Source: Sanyastnella coralliicola (GTDB lineage Bacteria; Bacteroidota; Bacteroidia; Flavobacteriales_D; Sanyastnellaceae). Taken from it: a stretch of 64,000 nt of DNA. Numbering within the stretch: the first letter of the stretch is position 1; every line of letters begins with the position of its first letter. Positions 1-6,021 of this stretch are shown here, one piece after another. The stretch is from positions 2,001,501-2,065,500 of the forward strand of contig NZ_CP132543.1 in assembly GCF_030845195.1 (NCBI RefSeq). The letters are read 5' to 3'. Made by a program: the position numbers and the translations under genes. The notes under the pieces were generated by a model that saw only the letters and a list, made by a program, of their open reading frames with translations, searched no databases and was not told where the DNA came from.

Positions 1-465
1 ACCATCGAAGAAGCGCTGGCAGCCCAGAAGAAAGAACCTCGTAAGATCATGATTGACGTTTACACCAAATGGTGTGGGCCTTGTAAAATGATGGAGAAGA
101 ACACCTTCTCAAATCCTGATGTAGTGGAGTTCGTAAATGCGAACTACTACGCAGTGAAGTTTGACGCTGAATCACCAGATCCAGTGACATTCCAAGGTCA
201 AGAGTATGCGAACCCAGATTACGTTCCGAACAAAGCCGGACGTAACGGTGTACACCAATTAACTCGCGCAATGCGCGTAAGCGCCTACCCTACTGTTGTC
301 TTCCTTGATGAAGATCAAAAGATGATCACTGGGGTGCGAGGAATGCAGAGTCCGCAGCAGATTGAAATGTACCTGCGATTCTTTGCAGACGACGGTCATA
401 AAGCAGAAAACACACAACAGGCTTGGGAAGATTATCGAGACAACTTTAAACCAACTTTCCAATAG
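1..465 (+). CDS. Thioredoxin-family protein, 5' truncated by the window edge
   Basis: The frame is open from base 1, so the N-terminus (perhaps an export signal) lies outside the window; the internal ATG at 49 is not a convincing start because coding continues upstream of it. A WCGPC redox motif sits at bases 70-84, followed by the K-M-M-E-K-N-T-F stretch common in thioredoxin_7/DUF255-type proteins. A cis-Pro region (A-Y-P-T) lies near base 285. An insertion of about 25 residues between the redox motif and the later strands makes it longer than classical thioredoxin. It probably acts as a thiol-disulfide oxidoreductase, likely periplasmic, but compartment and partner cannot be seen. A strong terminator follows at 482-508. 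Confidence 0.85.
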   Translation, partial: TIEEALAAQKKEPRKIMIDVYTKWCGPCKMMEKNTFSNPDVVEFVNANYYAVKFDAESPDPVTFQGQEYANPDYVPNKAGRNGVHQLTRAMRVSAYPTVVFLDEDQKMITGVRGMQSPQQIEMYLRFFADDGHKAENTQQAWEDYRDNFKPTFQ

Positions 466-481
466 ACTGTTATATGAGATT

Positions 482-508
482 TGAGGCGTACACCGCCTCA
501 TTTTTTTT
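482..508 (+). terminator. Intrinsic terminator after the thioredoxin gene
   Basis: A 7-bp perfect stem (TGAGGCG/CGCCTCA, 482-488 with 494-500) with a 5-nt loop is followed by eight T. It sits 17 nt after the stop codon and separates the gene from citrate synthase. Confidence 0.85.
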
Positions 509-588
509 GATGAGAATCATGTGATATTCGCACTTTAATTCTTCCTATATTGCACACCCATTTAGACACCCCAAAAAACCAACAAATA

Positions 589-1875
589 ATGAGCGAAACG
601 GCGCGGATTATCCTCAATGGACAGGAATATGAACTCCCCGTTATTGAAGGATCTGAAGGAGAGAAAGCAATTGATATTTCCAAACTACGTGGAATGACGG
701 GGTACATCACCCTTGATTCCGGATTTAAGAACACTGGATCTACCAAGAGCGCAATTACTTTCCTCGACGGTGAAAAAGGAATTCTCCGTTACCGCGGTTA
801 TCCGATCGAACAGTTGGCAGAAAAGGCAAGCTTCCTCGAAGTAGCTTACCTCCTCATGTACGGTGAACTTCCGAATGCTGATCAGTTGAGCTACTTCACT
901 GACAGCATCACTCACCACACATTGGTACACGAAGACATGCGTCGCTTCTTCGAAGCGTTCCCTACGGATGCACACCCAATGGGAATTCTTTCGTCGATGA
1001 TCTCAAGCTTGTCTACGTTCTACCCAGAATCACAGAATCCAAATCGTCCGTTCAAAGACATTGAATTGACGATTCACCGCTTGATCGCAAAGCTACCAAC
1101 CCTAGCTGCTCAGGCATATAAGAACAACCTAGGTCACCCACTGACGTACCCAGACAACAAGCTCTCATACACTGAGAACTTCTTGAACATGATGTTCGGT
1201 CTACCGTCAAATGACTACACTATTGATCCAATTGTCAATGACGCTTTGAACAAGCTTTTGATCCTGCACGCAGATCACGAGCAAAACTGTTCGGCTTCAA
1301 CAGTGCGTATCGTAGGTTCTTCTCAAGCAAACCTCTACTCTTCTATCTCAGCTGGTATCGCTGCACTTTGGGGTCCACTACACGGTGGTGCTAACCAGGC
1401 AGTTATCGAAATGCTTGAGACTATTCGTGAAGATGGTAGCGGTCTCCAAACTTGGGTTGACAAAGCGAAGGATAAGACGGATAGCTTCCGCTTGATGGGC
1501 TTCGGACACCGAGTTTACAAGAACTTCGATCCACGAGCTAAGATCATTAAGAAAGCTGCTGACGACGTACTCGCTGCACTAGGAGTAAATGACCCTGTTC
1601 TTGACATTGCGAAGGAACTAGAAGAAGTTGCGTTGAAAGACGAATACTTCGTAGCACGCGGTCTATACCCTAACGTAGACTTCTACAGCGGTATCATCTA
1701 CCGTGCACTCGGTATCCCTACTGAGATGTTTACTGTGATGTTCGCTATCGGTCGTCTACCAGGATGGATCGCACAGTGGAAAGAAATGATCGAAAACGGA
1801 GACCCAATTGGTCGTCCACGTCAGATCTACACTGGAGCGAACGCTCGCGACTACGTTCCTGTAGAAAACAGATAA
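589..1875 (+). CDS. gltA: Citrate synthase
   Basis: This 428-residue enzyme condenses acetyl-CoA with oxaloacetate in the first step of the TCA cycle; it is cytoplasmic and of the type II length class. The citrate-synthase signature G-F-G-H-R-V-Y-K-x-F-D-P-R-A is present. The catalytic triad aligns with E. coli GltA: His265 (in L-H-G-G-A-N), His307 (in G-F-G-H-R) and Asp364 (in N-V-D-F-Y-S). I chose ATG 589, starting M-S-E-T-A, rather than the in-frame ATG at 550, because 550 overlaps a promoter-like TATATTGC (546-553) and would add 13 atypical residues. The gene is monocistronic, with terminators on both sides. Confidence 0.97.
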   Translation: MSETARIILNGQEYELPVIEGSEGEKAIDISKLRGMTGYITLDSGFKNTGSTKSAITFLDGEKGILRYRGYPIEQLAEKASFLEVAYLLMYGELPNADQLSYFTDSITHHTLVHEDMRRFFEAFPTDAHPMGILSSMISSLSTFYPESQNPNRPFKDIELTIHRLIAKLPTLAAQAYKNNLGHPLTYPDNKLSYTENFLNMMFGLPSNDYTIDPIVNDALNKLLILHADHEQNCSASTVRIVGSSQANLYSSISAGIAALWGPLHGGANQAVIEMLETIREDGSGLQTWVDKAKDKTDSFRLMGFGHRVYKNFDPRAKIIKKAADDVLAALGVNDPVLDIAKELEEVALKDEYFVARGLYPNVDFYSGIIYRALGIPTEMFTVMFAIGRLPGWIAQWKEMIENGDPIGRPRQIYTGANARDYVPVENR

Positions 1876-1892
1876 TAACTACCTCATTATAT

Positions 1893-1921
1893 GCCCTTCC
1901 GGTTTCGGAAGGGCTTTTTTA
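1893..1921 (+). terminator. Intrinsic terminator after gltA
   Basis: An 8-bp perfect stem (GCCCTTCC/GGAAGGGC, 1893-1900 with 1907-1914), a 6-nt loop and a run of seven T, 17 nt downstream of the gltA stop. Confidence 0.9.
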
Positions 1922-1930
1922 TTCCCTATC

Positions 1931-2692
1931 ATGGCACAAGAAGGCTACGTTAAAACAGAGATCAACGAATCGATCGCAACGATCGAATTCTATCACCCAG
2001 CGAGTAACTCACTTCCAGGTCACCTCTTGGCAGCGCTTGCTGAATCAATCACTGAAGCTGGTAAAAATGATGACATCAAGGTGATCATTCTAAAGTCAGC
2101 CGGAGACCGTGCATTCTGCGCTGGAGCGAGCTTTGATGAACTCATCGCTATTGACGACGAAGCCACAGGAAAAGCCTTTTTCTCTGGATTCGCGAACGTA
2201 ATCAACGCTGCTCGTAAGTGTCCGAAACTCATTATCGGCCGTGTGCAAGGGAAAGCCGTTGGTGGCGGTGTAGGAATGGCTAGCGCAGTAGACTACTGTC
2301 TAGCTACAAAATTTGCTGCTGTAAAGCTGAGCGAACTAGCAGTAGGTATCGGACCGTTTGTGGTAGGACCAGCCGTAGAGCGTAAAATTGGTACTTCATC
2401 AATGAGCCAATTGGCAATCAACGCTACTGAATGGCGCTCGGCAGAATGGGCTGCACAGAAAGGTTTGTACGCTGAGATCTTTGACGATGCTGAAGCCTTA
2501 GACCAAGGCGTTTCCGCGCTAGCGAATAAACTAGCTAACAGCAACCCGGAAGCAATGCGTATGTTAAAGGAGATCTTTTGGCAAGGAACAGATCATTGGG
2601 ACGAACTCCTCATGGAGCGTGCTGCCATGTCAGGAACCTTGGTCCTCTCTGATTTCACGCGAAATGCGATCAACGCATTCAAATCGCGCTAA
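1931..2692 (+). CDS. Enoyl-CoA hydratase/isomerase (crotonase) family protein
   Basis: A 253-residue crotonase-fold protein of usual family length. The oxyanion-hole segment A-F-C-A-G-A-S-F lies near residues 61-68, and the second glycine-rich block (V-G-G-G-V-G) at 110-115. At the position of the first catalytic Glu of classical hydratases (after G-G-G-x) there is Gly115, whereas the second acid, Glu135 (L-S-E-L-A), is kept. It therefore may be a hydratase of the methylglutaconyl-CoA type or an isomerase rather than a standard short-chain hydratase. HMG-CoA lyase lies 11 kb away, which would fit leucine breakdown; this is inference. The start ATG comes only 10 nt after the gltA terminator. 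The 3' end is 1 nt from the stop of the convergent gene at 2694. Confidence 0.88.
   Translation: MAQEGYVKTEINESIATIEFYHPASNSLPGHLLAALAESITEAGKNDDIKVIILKSAGDRAFCAGASFDELIAIDDEATGKAFFSGFANVINAARKCPKLIIGRVQGKAVGGGVGMASAVDYCLATKFAAVKLSELAVGIGPFVVGPAVERKIGTSSMSQLAINATEWRSAEWAAQKGLYAEIFDDAEALDQGVSALANKLANSNPEAMRMLKEIFWQGTDHWDELLMERAAMSGTLVLSDFTRNAINAFKSR
2512..2524 (-). repeat. 13-bp iterated motif, copy 1
   Basis: Exact CGCTAGCGCGGAA on the minus strand, inside and antisense to the crotonase gene, where the plus strand reads S-A-L-A. Confidence 0.8.
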
Positions 2693-2693
2693 G

Positions 2694-3395
2694 CTAGTGC
2701 TGAGCTAAACTCGACTCAATATTATACGATTCCACAGCCATCCATCGATAATCATCGATGGCTGCGTTGACAAAGAAGCTGCTTCCGGTTGAAATCAAAC
2801 CGAGGATGAGTTGCGGACTGATGGCAAAACCACCGTCCATGGTGATGATGCTGGCGGTGACTAAACCTCCGCCTCCGTAGAGAAGACCTCTCTTAATCCA
2901 TTGGTATTTTCGCATTTCCTTCAAGTGCCCCATAGCTCGGTCTGATGACTTGAGTGTTTGATTGAGATTCTGATAGGTTGGAACGAACAGCTCTCCGTCT
3001 TCCATAAGATAATCCATATTACCTCGGGCTAAATGACGACGTTCTTGACCGGTCCGCATTTCAGTTGGAAGTTCATCTTCCCCATAAACACTCATATCTA
3101 CCTTCTCGAAAATTGATAGTTCACCTTTGCGAATACGCATGGCGAATGAGGCTTTTCCTGAAGAGATATCCGAAACGTTGGCAAAGACACCATGCTGATT
3201 CCGCGCTAGCGAAATATCATCCCAATTAATCTGAACACTATCTAATAAGAAATACGGGTCCTTCATGATTGGGTCAACAAAAACCAAGGACTTACCGTTT
3301 AAGGTATCGCCTTCTTCTTTGACTATGTATTGCTGGCCCAGAGAACTGATAGAGAGGCACCCAATGAGCGCCGCTAAGCTGATTAGTCGTTTCAT
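2694..3395 (-). CDS. Secreted or membrane-associated hypothetical protein
   Basis: A 233-residue protein that I do not recognise. It begins with a clear signal peptide (M-K-R-L-I-S-L-A-A-L-I, cleavage around S-L-G-Q). The mature N-terminal half is mixed and polar; residues about 170-210 hold a glycine-rich hydrophobic stretch (L-L-Y-G-G-G-G-L and L-I-L-G-L-I-S) that could be one or two membrane segments. A heptad-like charged helix (L-K-E-M-R-K-Y-Q-W) precedes it. No catalytic motif is evident. It stands alone, convergent with the crotonase gene, and its upstream region shows no clear promoter box. Confidence 0.7.
   Translation of the reverse strand: MKRLISLAALIGCLSISSLGQQYIVKEEGDTLNGKSLVFVDPIMKDPYFLLDSVQINWDDISLARNQHGVFANVSDISSGKASFAMRIRKGELSIFEKVDMSVYGEDELPTEMRTGQERRHLARGNMDYLMEDGELFVPTYQNLNQTLKSSDRAMGHLKEMRKYQWIKRGLLYGGGGLVTASIITMDGGFAISPQLILGLISTGSSFFVNAAIDDYRWMAVESYNIESSLAQH
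3199..3211 (-). repeat. 13-bp iterated motif, copy 2
   Basis: Exact CGCTAGCGCGGAA, sense to the surrounding minus-strand gene, read as S-L-A-R-N. Confidence 0.8.
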
Positions 3396-3505
3396 GATGT
3401 CTCGGTTTGATTTCTCTAACGAGGAAATCGGCCCAAGAGTTTCAGCGAAACATGTCAGACATCGGACTATAAATGATTGAAAATGTGCACTTCAGCGTGA
3501 AAGGA

Positions 3506-4513
3506 TCAGAATAGACCAAGGAACTCGAGAATATCCATGACATTCACGATTCCATCTCCATTGATGTCTCCGATACAATCGAAGCCTTGACAGCCTTGAT
3601 TCTCGAGTAATTCGAGTAAGTCATTCACGTCAATATCTCCGTCGAAATCAAGGTCACCCGGGTCACCCACATTCTCGGTTGTAGAGTACGCCGAGAAAGA
3701 ACCTGCTTGCAGTGCTACAATCGACTCTAATGCCGTATCTGAACCATCTCCAAGGGCCAAGCGAATGTGGTAGGTCTCTCCTACTGTTAAGCCCGTCTTG
3801 TAGGCTGTCAGCACCGTGGTATAGCCGTTCACGTAGATTCCTTCATTGTCGATATTGTCAACGTAGAATTCGCTATTGGTCTGGTCATTGATTGAACTCA
3901 CCGTAATTGGAACGTTTGGATCCGTTCCAGGAACGAAAGCAATATTTTCAGCCCCATCAGGGAAACCATCAGGAGCACTATAAGGACCTGTGATACCGGG
4001 ACCGCTAATAAAGAATGCGAACGCATCGTTGAATGCCGTATTTACCCACACTGGATACTCGTCTGATCCGAAGATGTAATTGAACGCCAAACTATCTCCG
4101 TAGGGAATGAAGTCGAACTCAAGTGAAACCACATCGTTAATGGCCGAAATCGAGAAATTCTGACCGATAAGTGGAGGTACAGAGTTGGCGATATCTAACA
4201 AATCAGCATCACCACTAACGCCCTCTCCGAAAGGAACCTCTCCAAAAGCGGGAGCATCATTCCCTGCATCAATGTTTTCTACGTCTGCGGTAGACATGAC
4301 CAATCCACTGTCTAATCCGATGACGCCCATATCCATGAACGAACCAATTTGGATGTCTGCTCCACCGTATTCAACGTCTTCAATTAAGACTCCGCTTCCG
4401 AGCAAGAAGTCAAAGACAAGATCATTGGCTGAAACATCAGGCTCAACTGAAACTTGAGAGAAAGCTGCTACGCTGATAACACTAGCAGCAAAGAGAGAGA
4501 GTATCGGTTTCAT
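3506..4513 (-). CDS. Choice-of-anchor L domain protein with dockerin-like C-terminus
   Basis: A 335-residue exported protein: signal peptide at 1-19 (V-A-A-F-S-Q), then a beta-rich domain typical of the choice-of-anchor L family (markers S-G-L-V-M-S-T-A near residue 70, F-N-Y-I-F-G-S-D-E-Y-P near 145, F-F-I-S-G-P-G near 167). The last 50 or so residues carry two calcium-loop repeats of dockerin/EF-hand type (D-L-D-F-D-G-D-I-D-V-N-D and D-I-N-G-D-G-I-V-N-V-M-D) separated by a Cys-x4-Cys pair. No canonical type IX secretion tail is visible, so the dockerin-like end may take the place of the usual anchor. It is a surface or matrix protein by family analogy; substrate or partner unknown. Confidence 0.85.
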   Translation of the reverse strand: MKPILSLFAASVISVAAFSQVSVEPDVSANDLVFDFLLGSGVLIEDVEYGGADIQIGSFMDMGVIGLDSGLVMSTADVENIDAGNDAPAFGEVPFGEGVSGDADLLDIANSVPPLIGQNFSISAINDVVSLEFDFIPYGDSLAFNYIFGSDEYPVWVNTAFNDAFAFFISGPGITGPYSAPDGFPDGAENIAFVPGTDPNVPITVSSINDQTNSEFYVDNIDNEGIYVNGYTTVLTAYKTGLTVGETYHIRLALGDGSDTALESIVALQAGSFSAYSTTENVGDPGDLDFDGDIDVNDLLELLENQGCQGFDCIGDINGDGIVNVMDILEFLGLF

Positions 4514-4598
4514 AGCTCGTTGTATTGGAGCTTCAAGGTATGAAATTCAGACGATTGCACTGGATCAAGCTGCATGTCAAAATGGTTATCTTGAGTTC

Positions 4599-5273
4599 AT
4601 GAAACTCAAGCTGAAGAAACCAGGAGCTTATTTCATGGAGCTCCTGATCCTTATCGCCGGTATTACCATTTCCTTCATGCTAAATGAATGGCGAACCTCA
4701 CGCACAATGAGCGACGAACAAGCACGAATCATCGCTCAGCTGAAAACAGATCTTCAGCGAGACACAGCCTTGGCGCATCAGCAACTCAAATTCATGGAGC
4801 AAACGCGAGAAGCAGCTATCAGTTTATTAAAGTCAGAAGAACCGAAACCATTAGGTGATTATCGCAGCGATATTGCCATTATGGTTAACACGGTGTCGCA
4901 GCGATTTGCCTCTTCTACCTTCATTGAACTTGAGAGTACAGGAAAACTTGGTTTGATTGAAGACGATAATCTGAGAGGACGACTCATCTCTTATTACACA
5001 GCCGCTCAGCCAGCGATTTACGAGTGGCACGAGATTGATAAGTCGCAATACTTACCCATGATCACCAATTATATGAATACCTCGGTTCCATTCTCGCTGA
5101 ATTACAATTTCGCTGCCTTTTCTCCAGAAGATTCGGTCAAGTTCATTCAATCGATTCAAGCTGACGAATTCAAACACATTGTTCAGTTCAATGTCATCAT
5201 CAAAAGTGGTGTGGGCATGCATTGTCAAGCACTCTTGAGTGAGGCTGAAGCATTGCTCCAGGCTATCGAATAA
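4599..5273 (+). CDS. DUF6090-like single-pass membrane protein
   Basis: A 224-residue protein with one N-terminal membrane helix (residues about 10-28, L-L-I-L-I-A-G-I-T-I-S-F) directly followed by N-E-W-R, the hallmark of a Bacteroidota family annotated as DUF6090. The rest is a soluble, mostly helical domain with the F-I-E-L-E-S-T-G-K-L block near residues 107-116 that recurs in the family. Function is unknown. It is monocistronic, divergent from the gene at 3506-4513, and its stop codon abuts the terminator hairpin of the opposing cysteine-rich peptide unit. Confidence 0.75.
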   Translation: MKLKLKKPGAYFMELLILIAGITISFMLNEWRTSRTMSDEQARIIAQLKTDLQRDTALAHQQLKFMEQTREAAISLLKSEEPKPLGDYRSDIAIMVNTVSQRFASSTFIELESTGKLGLIEDDNLRGRLISYYTAAQPAIYEWHEIDKSQYLPMITNYMNTSVPFSLNYNFAAFSPEDSVKFIQSIQADEFKHIVQFNVIIKSGVGMHCQALLSEAEALLQAIE

Positions 5274-5302
5274 AAAAGGGCGGAAAAACTCCCACCCTTT
5301 TT
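5272..5302 (-). terminator. Intrinsic terminator of the sigma/Cys-rich unit
   Basis: On the minus strand the stem GGGTGG/CCGCCC closes completely if the U-G wobble is allowed, flanked by A5 and T6, and begins 4 nt after the stop of the Cys-rich ORF. On the plus strand the same hairpin has a C-A mismatch, so its better reading is as the end of the minus-strand unit, though it may stop both. Confidence 0.7.
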
Positions 5303-5305
5303 GCC

Positions 5306-5407
5306 TTAGCATTGGCAATTGCCACCTTGTTGATTCGGTGAACATTGGCAACAGCAGCAAGTACAACACCCGCTATCGTTACCACAACATGGATCATTTG
5401 ATTTCAT
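5306..5407 (-). CDS. 33-residue cysteine-rich peptide (11 Cys)
   Basis: A complete small ORF: ATG at 5407, TAA at 5306. Eleven of 33 residues are cysteine (positions 7, 8, 14, 15, 17, 18, 19, 20, 22, 31, 33), as a CC, a CC, a run of four, and CxC patterns, with the rest mostly Gly, Asn, Gln and Ser. No signal peptide is present. It lies 54 nt downstream of the sigma factor gene. A promoter copy matching the one before the sigma gene stands upstream of it and an intrinsic terminator directly follows. Metal or metalloid binding like metallothionein, or a thiol redox sensor for the sigma factor, are both plausible; neither can be decided from sequence. The sigma factor itself ends in C-S-C. I know of no named family for it. 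Confidence 0.75.
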   Translation of the reverse strand: MKSNDPCCGNDSGCCTCCCCQCSPNQQGGNCQC

Positions 5408-5434
5408 GAAGCTTTGTTTTAAGATTCACCCTAG

Positions 5435-5461
5435 TAGACGAAGGCAAATCAAAAAGACGCA
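5435..5461 (-). promoter_or_regulatory. Putative ECF-sigma promoter of the Cys-rich peptide gene
   Basis: A -35-like TGCGTCTTTTT (5461-5451), 10 nt, then a -10-like CGTCTA (5440-5435), all on the minus strand. The predicted start is near 5428, giving a leader of about 20 nt. The same two boxes with the same spacing precede the sigma gene. The -35 box begins directly after the sigma stop codon. Confidence 0.65.
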
Positions 5462-5983
5462 TTAGCAAGAACAATCCCGTGTTTTGGCGCTAACTATGTG
5501 ACCATACACATCTGACTCAATCTCACAACACTCGACAAACACATCCTTTAACCGTTGACGGGCACGTTGAACTCGTGATTTCAAAGCACTGTATCCAATC
5601 CCAAGCTCTTCGGCGATAGCCTTTTGAGAGCCACCTTCTAAATTTACCCGAGAAATAAGCTTCTGATCTTCCGTCGAAAGCTGCGTTAGCAGCGGTTGAA
5701 TACACGGAGAAAAATCAACGGATGACTCTTCTTCCATCCTTTCTGGAATATCCACGGTGAGTGAGGTATTCTGACGTTTAGTTCGGTAGTGATCAATGAT
5801 CGCATTTCGTGTGATTTGAAACACCCATGACTCTATCCGATCGTGCTCACGCACCGTGTGCACTTTCTGATGAATCTTCATGAAAACATCTTGAAGGAGA
5901 TCTTCCACCTCGTCCTGATGAACTTTGGTTCGGATAAATGCCTCAATCGGCTGTTTGAATTCTTCCCAGAGTGCTTCCGTCAT
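5462..5983 (-). CDS. SigZ-like ECF RNA polymerase sigma factor
   Basis: A 173-residue sigma-70 family protein with only regions 2 and 4. Region 2 has D-L-L-Q-D-V-F-M-K-I-H near residue 28 and the R-N-A-I-I-D-H-Y-R-T motif near 70; region 4 has the helix-turn-helix G-S-Q-K-A-I-A-E-E-L-G-I-G-Y-S-A-L-K-S-R-V. The C-terminal extension after region 4 carries E-C-C and ends D-C-S-C, as in SigZ-type factors, and could bind a metal or sense thiols. No anti-sigma gene is adjacent. The start M-T-E-A-L-W matches the family's usual N-terminus and leaves a leader of only a few nucleotides from the predicted promoter. It lies between a TonB receptor gene and the Cys-rich peptide gene on one strand. Confidence 0.9.
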   Translation of the reverse strand: MTEALWEEFKQPIEAFIRTKVHQDEVEDLLQDVFMKIHQKVHTVREHDRIESWVFQITRNAIIDHYRTKRQNTSLTVDIPERMEEESSVDFSPCIQPLLTQLSTEDQKLISRVNLEGGSQKAIAEELGIGYSALKSRVQRARQRLKDVFVECCEIESDVYGHIVSAKTRDCSC

Positions 5984-5994
5984 GTTTTCTTTGA

Positions 5995-6021
5995 TAGACG
6001 GCTACAATTGAAAAAGACGCA
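5995..6021 (-). promoter_or_regulatory. Putative autoregulated ECF promoter of the sigma gene
   Basis: TGCGTCTTTTT (6021-6011), 10 nt, then CGTCTA (6000-5995) on the minus strand, identical in boxes and spacing to the copy at 5435-5461, while flanks and spacer differ. The predicted start is about 5988, 5 nt before the ATG, so the message would be almost leaderless. Confidence 0.65.

Noticed and set aside
2279-2290. GCTAGCGCAGTA, near the 13-bp motif
   Set aside because: It shares only nine bases with the core and has two changes in the GGAA end; not counted.
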